From contig NC_068349.1 of the NCBI RefSeq assembly GCF_014633365.1, positions 20,536,753 to 20,600,752 of the forward strand: a stretch of DNA of 64,000 nucleotides. Reading direction: 5' to 3'. Both the position numbers and the translations under genes were made by a program. The notes under the pieces were generated by a model. The model was not told the origin of the DNA. It was given only the letters and a program-made list of their open reading frames with translations, and searched no databases. Numbering within the stretch: position 1 is the first letter of the stretch; every line of letters begins with the position of its first letter. Positions 1 through 8,905 of the stretch are shown here, in pieces. This DNA comes from Diospyros lotus. Its lineage: Eukaryota; Streptophyta; Magnoliopsida; Ericales; Ebenaceae.

Positions 1-9
1 CTGACTCAA

Positions 10-748
10 TTGTTTTCGATTGTAGCGGTGGAGGAGGGGCAGGAGACAATGAGGACCGGGGAGCTCACCCTATCCATCAGCAGCCTGCACAGAGAAGTTG
101 GTCAGGTACACTCTAACCACCTTATTAATGAGTTGTTGGTAGAATTTGGGGACTTATTTGTTGAGCCTAATACCTTACCACCCAACCGAGACTTAGACCA
201 CTCCATCCACCTCAAACCAGACTCCGAACCAGTAAATATCAAGGCTTACCGGTATTCACCCATACAGAAAACAAAGATCGAAAAGATGGTAAAAGAAACG
301 CTAAACCAATCCTTTATAAGGCCTAGCCACAACCCCTTTGTCAGTCCTTCTAGTCAAGAAGAAAGACGGAACTTGGCGTTTTTGTGTAGACTACAGACAA
401 TTGAATGCCCTCACCATAAAAGATAAGTTCCCCATACCCCTGATAGAAGACCTAATGAATGAACTGCATAATGCCACCATTTTCTCCAAGCTCGATCTTA
501 GATCGGGCTATCACCAAATCAAAATGAAAGCTGAAGATATCCACAAAACTGCCTTCAGAACTCACCATAGACATTTTGAGTTTCGGGTGATGCCTTTTGG
601 GCTCACCAATGCACCAGCTACCTTCCAATCCCTCATGAACCAAATATTTGAACCTTATTTGAGAAAATTTGTATTAGTCTTCTTTGATGACATTCTCGTT
701 TATAGCCCAAACCTCGAACAGCAACCAACTTTTCATAAAAAGGTCTAA
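10..748 (+). pseudogene. Gypsy reverse transcriptase (frameshifted)
   Basis: Two overlapping frames (10-426 and 338-748) together cover the palm and fingers of a Gypsy reverse transcriptase. Visible motifs are [16 protein letters not shown], then [26 protein letters not shown] and the catalytic FFDDILVY near 680-707. The frame changes at about 340-360, so the N-terminal linker and the catalytic core are no longer in one frame. The frame is lost again after 748. The enzyme would copy element RNA into DNA in cytoplasmic particles. As it stands no single protein can be made. Confidence 0.9.
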
Positions 749-770
749 GTGTTGTTTCGGCCAAGATTAG

Positions 771-1298
771 ATGGAATACTTGGGCCATATAATATCAGGG
801 GAAGGAGTAAGGACAGACCCAAAGAAAGTAAAGGCCATGATCAACTAGCCCAAACCCGCGAACTTGAAGGCTCTAAGAGGGTTCCTCGGCCTCACGGGAT
901 ATTATCGACTGTTTGTTAAAAGGTATGGCATCATCAGCCGCCCCCTAACTGATTTGCTGAAGAAGGGGAATTTCAAATGGGGAGAGGAGGCTGAAGCAGC
1001 CTTCGAGAAGCTTAAGAAGGCAGTGAGCACAGTGCCGGCTTTAGGGTTACCAGATTTTAATGAACCCTTTGTACTGGAGACAGATGCTTGTGGAGTTGGT
1101 GTAGGGGCAATCCTAATGCAGAAAGGTAGGCCTCTGGCATTCTTAAGCCAAGCTTTGAGCGCCAGGAACTTGGGATTGAGCATATATGAGAAGGAATTCC
1201 TAGCAGTCTTGATGGCAGTTGAGAGGTGGAGACACTACTTAGAAGGGGGTAAATTCATCATCAAAACAGATCATGAAAGCCTAAAATTTTTACTATAG
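771..1298 (+). pseudogene. Gypsy RT connection and RNase H domain
   Basis: From 771 the frame reads a Gypsy RT thumb (MEYLGHIISGEG), a stop at 846-848, then LKALRGFLGLTGYYRLFV and an RNase H domain. Conserved RNase H elements are ETDACGVGVGAILMQ, YEKEFLAV and KTDHESLKFLL, which carry the acidic residues that bind metal. The frame stops at 1296-1298 (TAG) and resumes in the same frame at 1299. RNase H removes the RNA strand from the RNA-DNA hybrid during reverse transcription. Nonsense changes rather than frameshifts dominate here. Confidence 0.88.
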
Positions 1299-1331
1299 CA
1301 GAAGCTACAAACTCAACTACAAAAGAGAGGC

Positions 1332-2231
1332 ATGGCCAAGCTGATGGGGCACGACTATTCCATACAGTTCAGGCGAGGAAAGGAAAATATAGCTACAGAT
1401 GCACTATCAAGGTGCCAAGAGGAAGGCAGCTTGGCAACTATTACTACAATAGTTCCCGAATGGTTTCAGGAGGTGGTTGACAGCTATGTCGACGATGAGC
1501 AGATTGTGGAGCTAATGGAGAGGCTGGTGATGGAACCTAATGGGGCTGGAAACTATACTCTAAAGGAAGGGATGTTGTGGTTTAAAGGCAAGTTGGTCAT
1601 AGGGAGCAAGGGAGACCTTAAGCAGAAGATTTTACAGTCATTGCATGACTCACCTGTGGGAGGGCATTCGGGGATCCAAAATACCTACCTCCGAGTTAAG
1701 CAGTTGTTTTATTCGCCCAAGATGAAGGCAGACGTAAAGAACTTTGTGTTGGCATGCGATATATGCAAGAGATATAAACTGGAGAGCGTAGCCTACCCGG
1801 GCCTCTTACAACCTCTTCCAGTGCCGGATCGAGCTTGGGTTAGTGTCTCTATGGACTTCATCGAGGGGCTACCTAAATCAGAAGAGAGGGATAGTATTTT
1901 GGTTGTAGTGGATCGGTTCACGAAGTTCACACAGTTTATAGGGCTTGCTCACCCTTACACAGCCAAGGAAGTGGCTAGAATGTTTATGGACAGAGTAGTA
2001 TCACAGCATGGAGTGCCAAGCACCATCATATCAGACCACGACAAAGTGTTCACAAGCCATTTCTGGCAAGAATTGATGAGATCTATAGGGATTAAGCTCA
2101 ATATGTCAACAGCATATCATCCCCAATCAGATGGGCAGACTGAGAGAGTCAACCAGGTGCTGGAAACCTACCTAAGGTGCACATGTATACAGCAGCCCAA
2201 ACACTGGCATAGGTGGTTGGCATTGGCATAA
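1332..2231 (+). pseudogene. Gypsy integrase, zinc and catalytic domains
   Basis: The frame begins with the end of RNase H (DALSRCQEEG), then the integrase HHCC zinc finger (H and H in HDSPVGGHSG, CDICKRYK for the two cysteines). The DDE core follows: D in SMDFIEGLP, D in ISDHDKVFTS, E in DGQTERVNQ. All three catalytic residues are present. A stop at 2229-2231 replaces a codon just before WWYNTTHHTSL, and the same frame continues into the next domain. Integrase would insert the cDNA into chromosomes. Confidence 0.92.
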
Positions 2232-2267
2232 TGGTGGTATAATACCACCCACCATACATCTTTAAAA

Positions 2268-2849
2268 ATGTCCCCCTTCGAGGCACTGTATGGATGTCCA
2301 CTGCTGCTATTACCGGCCACTGGAGGGCATGCAATAGAGAAATCGGTGGAAGAATACCTACAACAAAGGAGGATAGTCTTGCAACAACTAAAGCAAGAAT
2401 TGGCATCGGCCCGGAATAGGATGAAACAGTATGCTGACAAAAGAAGAAGTGACCCTCACCTAAAGGCCCTTAGCCAAGAGGCAGTAACCAAGTTGAGCCC
2501 TCGATACTTTGGACCATTCAATATAGCAAAAAAAATAGGTAAGGTGGCCTACAGACTCCAACTACCCGAAGGCTCTCACATACACCCTGTCTTCCATGTA
2601 TCCTTACCGAAGCGATCAACCGGGGTGGAGTTGGTAGACACGGTCTTACCAGCACCGTGTGGGGATAAAGAAGGTCCTATGGAACCAGAAGCTATTATAG
2701 ACAAAAGGGTGATCCACAACCAAGGGGCCCCTCTAATTGAAGTGTTAGTGAAGTGGAACCAGGGAAGTAACAAGGACAACTCGTGGGAATATCTACCAGG
2801 CTTACTCCAACGTTTTCCAAGGACAGCAAGCCTACTCAGCATTTCTTGA
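2268..2849 (+). pseudogene. Integrase C-terminus with chromodomain-like tail
   Basis: The frame continues from the integrase core (SPFEALYGCPLLLLP) through MKQYADKRRS, KLSPRYFGPFNIAKKIG and YRLQLPEGSHIHPVFHVS, the usual Gypsy integrase C-terminal module. The last 55 or so residues (EAIIDKRVIHNQG, VLVKWNQGS, SWEYLPGLLQRFP) match a chromodomain fold, which in this group directs insertion to modified chromatin. The segment contains no stop but lacks an upstream start because of the stop at 2229-2231. Confidence 0.88.
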
Positions 2850-2865
2850 GGACAAGAAATGTTCC

Positions 2866-2883
2866 GGGGGGGGGGGGGGAAAT
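2866..2883 (+). other. Polypurine tract made of 14 G
   Basis: Fourteen G residues (2866-2879) followed by AAAT lie directly before the 3' LTR. This is where the second-strand primer of an LTR element should sit. A pure-G tract is unusual; the same arrangement recurs at 8612-8636 in a related element. Confidence 0.75.
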
Positions 2884-3328
2884 TGTCACGGCTATGGCCA
2901 ATTTTACATTTAGCTTCAGTCTCATTTCTATTTGTTTTAATATGTTCTGTTGTATTTTCATTATTGCATTTATATTCTAGCTAATAGTTATATTCTTGCT
3001 AACAGATTCTGTTAGCTATAGGAGGCCAGGTGTAAAGGCCTTAGGAAAAGACAAAACATTCCGTTGTAACTGCTGGGGAGGGAAGGATCCGCTGCATCTA
3101 CTCCCACCTGGTGCGCCTATATGTACTACTCCCATTCCACGGGAGGTGGCTATGAAAAGATTGAATACTAAAATCATTCTGTTTCTCTCTATCTCTCCCT
3201 CGCATCCTCCAATTCTCTCTCTAATCCTCTGTTCTTTCTACCTTCTCACTCGACTCCCTACTATCATTTCCTTTCTAAACCACCGAGCCCAGATTAGCTC
3301 ATTGCCACGATTGCCTAGAACCGTGACA
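2884..3328 (+). repeat. 3' LTR of the chromovirus
   Basis: The 445-bp LTR is bounded by a perfect 8-bp terminal inverted repeat, TGTCACGG at 2884 and CCGTGACA ending at 3328. It starts immediately after the poly-G tract. The next five bases, TTCTC, are the probable right copy of the target duplication; the left copy is outside the window. Confidence 0.88.
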
Positions 3329-3339
3329 TTCTCTTTCAC

Positions 3340-4650
3340 TTTAAAGGTTAAATCTAGGGAATCTAATAGAGTGGTTAATGCACTTAGCAAACATGGTTTC
3401 TTGTTGGCTACTATGCATGCTCAAGTCATTGGCTTTGAGGAGCTGAAAAATCAAAACCAAGAAGATTCTAATTTCAGCCAAGTAATGAGAAATTTGCAAG
3501 GGCCAACCTTGGAGTCATCCAATCCTTTTGTTGTGCAAGACGGACACTTATTTTGAGATAATCAGTTATGCATTTCAGAAGGTTCTTTACATGAACAAAT
3601 CATTCGAGAACTTCATGAACATCTTGGGCAAGATAAAACTTTGGCAATGCTGAGTGAACGTTTCTATTGGCCAGAGATGAACTAGGATGTTGAGAGATTG
3701 GTGAAGCAATGCAGTGGTTTGCATACACCCTTATCACTTGCTACTTTCCCTTAGATTCATCTTAACATGGACTTTGTTCTTGGGTTGCCTAAAACTACTA
3801 GAGGGCATAATTCTATCTTTGTGGTGATTGATCGATTTTCAAAAATGACTCGCTTCATTCCTTGTTCAAGAACTATCGATGCATCACGTGTGGCTGAATT
3901 GTTCTTCAAAGAAATAGTGCATTTACATGGGATTCCCACTGCTAATGTGTCAAACAAAGATGTGAAATTTATGGGGCACTTTTGGTATTCTTTGCAGAGG
4001 AAGTTGGGGGAACTCAATTGCATTATTCAAGCACTTGTCATCCACTAACAAATGGGCAAACTGAAGTGGTGAATAGGCGTCTTGGTAATTTGTTGAGATG
4101 TCTAGTCAATGATTATGAAAAAGTTTGGGATACAATCCTTCCCCTTGCTGAATTCGCTTATAACAATTCAGTGAACAGCACTACTAAGAAGACTTCCTTT
4201 GAAGTTGCTTATGGTCACAAGCCTAGACATGTGTTAGATCTTGTATTGTAACCACAAGAAGTTCGTATTAGTAAAGATGCAAAAGCTTTTGATAATCATA
4301 TTTGAAGAATCCATGAACAGGTACATGTTGCCCTTAAATCTAGCAATGAACTTTATAAGGAAAACACTTATCAATGTCAGAGATTCAAAGAATTCTTCAA
4401 ATGTGATCCAAGTTTTGGTGCATCTTAGAAAAGAAGGGTTTCCCAAAGGAACTTATCATAAGCTCAAGTCTAGAAAAATTGAACAATGCAAGAGTTTGAA
4501 AAATATTAGCTCCAATGCTTATATGGTAGAGCTTCTAGATGATCTTCAAAGCCATCCCATTTTTAATGTTGTTGATTTATTTGATTTCTATGGATTTGAT
4601 GCAGAGAATGCAAAGCTACCACCAAGGAATGGGTTAATCAATTGCTGAAG
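3340..4650 (+). pseudogene. Decayed Gypsy integrase
   Basis: Three frames carry pieces in order: the linker with NALSKHGFLLATMHAQ (to 3556), the DDE core [15 protein letters not shown] with [12 protein letters not shown] (3767-4048), then [19 protein letters not shown] (3982-4251), and the C-terminal GTYHKLKSRK module (4241-4648). The second catalytic aspartate region reads SNKDVKF, where SDRD is expected, so an active-site neighbourhood is changed. In-frame stops occur at 3556, 3684 and near 3753. No functional protein is possible. Confidence 0.83.
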
Positions 4651-4861
4651 AAACCAAGAGAAGTTATATAATAGTGCTTGACATGAAATAGGCTCGTTGT
4701 CAATGAGGCAATCTTTGTTGTCGATTTCTTGTAAAGTGGTTGGGCAAACCTCCAATAGAAAGCACTTGAATATCTGAAGAAGAATGCAGAAAATTGATCC
4801 TCGCATTTATGATCAATACATCCAAGTTTTCTCATTAGAGCAAAGTCTCTTTCCAGAAGAT

Positions 4862-5270
4862 TAATGCAAGAGAATTTTTTTTCTTTTGTTATTAGTGTTT
4901 CTATTTTATTTTTATTTATTTAATTATGCATAGTATTTAGTTATTAGGTTTTAAATACTTTTTTACTTATTAGTTTTAATAACTAGTCATGTGACTAGCA
5001 TGTGACTTATTAACAAAAGGAAAAAAGATACATTCATTAAATTAGGTGGATTCCTTGTGATCTAGGACTAGGATTCCTATGTGATCAAGGATTAGTAACC
5101 TAGTATAAATAGTCTTTTAAGAGACTTTGTAAGCATCCATTTTATTATATTTCAATTTTGAGGTTTTCTTAAACCCCAATTTTAAGATATCCATTCTGGA
5201 ATTGATCTTACACTATTTTTGCCCAATTTTTTGACTTGTTTTTGTTAACCCTTCCTCCCATACTACATCA
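4862..5270 (+). repeat. Probable 3' LTR of the older Gypsy element
   Basis: The stretch runs from TAATGCA (4862, probably a decayed TGATGCA) to TACATCA (ending 5270), which are near inverted copies. It contains a TATA motif, TATAAAT at 5104-5110, and follows the integrase tail by about 210 bp. The start is inferred and may be off by some bases. Confidence 0.5.
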
Positions 5271-5317
5271 AGGAGATAGAAGTGAAAAAACAAGGGGAAG
5301 AGAATAGGGATGAAATA

Positions 5318-5813
5318 GAATGACTATTCCATTCCATTGTTATGTTTTGTACGCCTTGATTTTGATGGAATGGAATGGTAGAAATAATAAATTGACAATA
5401 ATGCCCTTTTATATTATAAAAATTAACAAATCTTATAAAAATGATATTTAATTTGAAAAAATCATATAAGTACCAAATATATGTTAAAAAAATTATTTTT
5501 GGCTAAATCTATTGGGGAGGAGGTGAAAGGTCACGATGTTTTTTGGTGATCCACGATAGCAAAAAAGAAAGGGGTTGGTGTTGGTGATAGAGAGGGGTGG
5601 TGTCAGTGGTGGCAGACAGCAACAGACAACAAGAAGTGAAGGCGGCAAGGCAAACGACAATAGGCAACAACAAATGGATCTACTTTGGAGGGATTCTTCA
5701 CACCAAATTTAAGGGTAAAATTGTAATTGTAACACCCATTCCATGGAATGGGAAGGCTTTCCACCCATTTTGTGATGGAAAACCTTTCCATCAATTTGAG
5801 GGAATAGTCATTC
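5318..5813. repeat. Foldback repeat, possible MITE relic
   Basis: A perfect 13-bp inverted pair, GAATGACTATTCC (5318) and GGAATAGTCATTC (5801-5813), flanks about 470 bp rich in GGAAT-type motifs. A further diffuse inverted similarity reaches to about 5905 (CCAACCAAACATGACC). No target duplication could be fixed. It may be an old Tourist-like or other non-autonomous DNA element. Confidence 0.45.
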
Positions 5814-5908
5814 ACTAGGAATGAATCATTCCATTCCTTTGTAGGAACCAAACAACATTTTGTGGGAATCCTATTCCCTCACCCTCCATTTCGTCCAACC
5901 AAACATGA

Positions 5909-6289
5909 CCTAAGTATAAATGCACTTTGTGAAGGGTAGGCAAAATCTAAATTCTAAGCATTGTGCTTGTGGCTAACAAGTGCCTGGGCTCGAGATTGTC
6001 TAGTAATATTCCTAGCGTCATGTGCAAGTTAGATGTTGAAAAAGTTTTAATGTTTATGCTTTTTAGGCCTTTTTGAGTTGTGTTGGAAAGGATGGTTTTG
6101 GATATTAATGAAAAGCTTGGGTGCATTATACTGTTCCTCTCTAAAATTCTTAGTTTTGGTGACAAGGTACCCAAAAGTCCTTTTTAAACCTTTAGATGTC
6201 TAGACCAAGAGGATTCTTTTTCCCCTTATTTGCTTGTCCTAGTTATGGAGTATCCCCACATATCCAATCTCTCTTTTCATAATCCTAGT
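5909..6289. other. No gene seen
   Basis: AT-rich sequence between the foldback repeat and the LINE remnant. The short open frames here have no recognisable motif. Part may belong to the LINE upstream of its readable segment. Confidence 0.4.
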
Positions 6290-6790
6290 GGAATTGATGA
6301 TAGATTATAGAAGCTATACGGAGACTTCTTATGGATTGGCCAAGGAGACAAGTCCAAGTTTCACCTAGGTAGTTGGAATAAGGTTTGTAAGCTTTTATTC
6401 AAGGGTGTCCTTGGTATTTAGAAGCTTGAACTCTTCAATAAAGTCTTGATTGGTAAATATGAGAGTAGAAAGTAATGGCAAATGAATATGGGTGAACATG
6501 GGAGAGAGGTATTGCAACCACAAGGCATAGTACAATCCCTTACAATGTGGGGGTTTGGAAAGACATAAGCCACCTTTAGTTCTCCTATAAAGTCAGAATC
6601 AGCTGGATCTACTTAAATTCTGCCATTGTAGTTGGTTTGGGCACAAAACTCTCCAAGAGGTTTGTGGATCTCTTTGAGTTGGCCAAGGATAAAAATGCTT
6701 CTATCAAGGACTATTACATCTAATCTTAAGAAGATATTGTATGGTCACTGCAATTTAGGCTCAAGTTAGGGAAATGGACTTCGTGACTGA
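6290..6790 (+). pseudogene. LINE ORF2 remnant, region after reverse transcriptase
   Basis: The plus strand reads a typical plant L1-type LINE stretch near 6320-6470: GDFLWIGQGDKSKFHLGSW, NKVCKLLFKGVLGI, a stop, KLELFNKVLIGKY. Frames shift several times afterwards, with PYNVGVWKDI near 6535 and GHKTLQEVCG further on. This part follows the RT domain and precedes the zinc-binding segment in plant LINEs. The RT core itself is not visible upstream. Confidence 0.7.
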
Positions 6791-7515
6791 TTTTACTTCA
6801 TGATTGCTTTTTATGTATGCTCTAGGATAAGCTCATTAATGAGGAGGTAGAGAACAGATAGGCATGAGACCATTGTGGTCAAAAGAGGATCCCTCTTTTT
6901 GTCTTTCCCTTTACCTTTCTTTTAGATGAGTTGATATTGTAGATAGATAGCCTCAAAGGTCCTTCTTACCAATCAAAATATAAATAACAAAGGTTTCCTG
7001 GTTTCTAGTTCCACTCCGACGTAGTTTATATACACACCTCACCAAAGAGAATGCATAATACAATGAATTAAATTGTTCACGGCAGCAGCCATCTAGTAGA
7101 TAATCCAGGTTGCAAACACTAAGCCTACTACTGAAACCAGTTAACTTGTAAGCTTTACGAAGAACTCAACAGGCCAATATTATAGAAATGCATTTGGCAA
7201 TGAAAGAGTGAGCTGAATGTTACTACAGCATTTGAGGTACAGCACATAAGGTTTTAAGCTTGATAAGTTCATATAAGAATTAAGGAAAGGATAAGGGAAA
7301 CCCATGGAAATGGAGAAACAAGATCAACAGAAAAATAAACAAAGTGAAATCTATCCAACATTCTGGTGAAGACTCAAAGACATTCCACCCAGGTGGACTA
7401 ACAAATATAAATTGTTGAGCAAATCATGTCATGTACTGGTATATGCCCCTATTACAGGAATATCTGTTAAAGGAAACTACTATTTTAGCCTTAACCAAAG
7501 TTGAATTGGACTCAC
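6791..7515 (-). other. Presumed SNM1 intron 4, no exon seen
   Basis: This follows the donor site of exon 4 on the minus strand and, if the gene is whole, is intronic. I searched it for the next nuclease exon and saw none. No repeat was recognised in 6980-7500. Confidence 0.4.
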
Positions 7516-7579
7516 GGTCTACATGAAAGTGAGTGAGAAACCAATGCGAACAATCTCTTCTAAGATATTTGAATGCGTC
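7516..7579 (-). CDS. SNM1: SNM1 exon 4: HxHxD metal-binding motif
   Basis: This 64-bp exon has no start codon or long frame. It begins after CTTTTTGCAG and ends before GTGAGT. It reads DAFKYLRRDCSHWFLTHFHV plus D, continuing PGTPFRV of exon 3 exactly as in the family. The HFHVD stretch supplies the first metal ligands of the beta-CASP nuclease. It ends after one base (C) of the next codon, expected to be the His of HxHxDH. Confidence 0.83.
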
Positions 7580-8841
7580 CTGCAAAAAGGTAACAATAAA
7601 CATGAAGAATAGTTAAAATTGAAATGATAGTATGTAAATTAAAAATAAAAAGGAGAAAAGTAAAACAGAGCCTTTGGATATTTAGTGGCCAAAGCTCAAA
7701 ATTTTATTTGAAATTATGGATTGAACTCGAAAGAATTCAATATATGCATCAATAGTATACATCTCCAGGAAGCCAAATAAATTTATTAAGAGTCTGACTT
7801 ACAATAAACAAATATGGCAACCAAAGGAATATATTGAAATTATGAATTCATCCCATTAGTGATCATAATTCTGGTAACCTCAATCGGAGAAATTATGAAC
7901 TCAAAAGATAATAGAGTGGGGAGCTAGGAAACCATGAAGAAAGCAACATCATCACAGACCAATGTAACATTTTCACTGAGGCCCTTTTCAGGTATAAAAC
8001 ACCCCTATTACCAATGGGTGGGGACCACAACCTCATGGCCACAGTGGACAACTATTTGAGTCAGAGGCAGTAGATGGTGCAAACCCCTAAAGAAGGAGTT
8101 GGCTAACGCGTAGGACTAGATGAAACAGTATGCTAATAGGAAACGAAGTGAGAGGTCCTTCTCAATGGGGGATAAGGTGTATTTGAAGCTGAGACAAGTC
8201 CAATTGAATACTTTATCCCCAAATTCAGTGACTAAGCTCAGTCCTAAATTCTGTGGCCCCTATGAAGTAATAGCTCAAGTGGGAAAGGCTACCAACAGAC
8301 TACATCTTCCAGAAAGATCCAACATCCACCTTGTGTTCCATGTCACTTCTTCAGCATTCTATCAGCAACAACCCTATAAGTCCTACTCTACCACCAACAA
8401 TTCAAGAAGTCCAACAAGATGTTGAACCCATGGCCAACGTGAGCAAACGGATCATCTACAAGCAAAGGGCACCAATCACACAAGTGCTAGTGCATTGGTC
8501 CAACTTACACCCAAAAAATAACATGTGAGAGTACCTACCTAATCTCTTAAAGCAGTTTCCCAAGGCAGCAGGACTGCTTTAACCTTCTTGAGGACAAGTA
8601 AGGTTTCAAGCGGGGGGGGGGGGGGGGGGGGGGAATTGTCAAGTGACCGGAGGGAATTCCTAAGGCGGGAAGCGTGTTATGTATGTATTAGGGGTATTAT
8701 TGTAATAAGGGAAGAGGGCAATTATGTAGAAGGGTGTAGAAGATGTAATTTGAATGTTTTGGTGCCAATCCACAAAGTATCAGTATATAAGCCAATTCCG
8801 GCGGCCCATAAAGGCATGGAAGAATACATTTGATTCAATTC

Positions 8842-8905
<64 letters not shown>

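Larger units (their letters stand above)
1..3328 (+). mobile_element. Ty3/Gypsy chromovirus, 5' part outside window
   Basis: This is the 3' part of an LTR retrotransposon in the order reverse transcriptase, RNase H, integrase, chromodomain-like tail, poly-G tract, 3' LTR. That order is the Ty3/Gypsy order, and the tail after the integrase marks a chromovirus. Gag, protease and the 5' LTR would lie before position 1. From 864 to 2849 the coding frame is constant and interrupted only by two stops (1296-1298 and 2229-2231). The RT part is frameshifted near 340-420 and again between 748 and 770. Sequence directly after its LTR belongs to another Gypsy element, so this copy inserted into the older one. 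Lineage within chromoviruses is not settled; it may be Reina-like. Confidence 0.93.
3329..5270 (+). mobile_element. Older Ty3/Gypsy fragment, CRM-like
   Basis: Directly after the chromovirus LTR the sequence reads into a second, more decayed Gypsy element, from the RNase H/integrase linker to a probable 3' LTR. Its integrase tail (FPKGTYHKLKSRKIEQC, then NAYMVELLDDLQ and HPIFNVVDLF) resembles the CRM-like element at 49.6-55.8 kb more than the chromovirus that interrupts it. The 5' portion should lie left of the window on the far side of the inserted chromovirus. Confidence 0.8.

Noticed and set aside
2149..2440. Minus-strand frames opposite the Gypsy integrase
   Set aside because: They mirror the coding strand and carry no domain.
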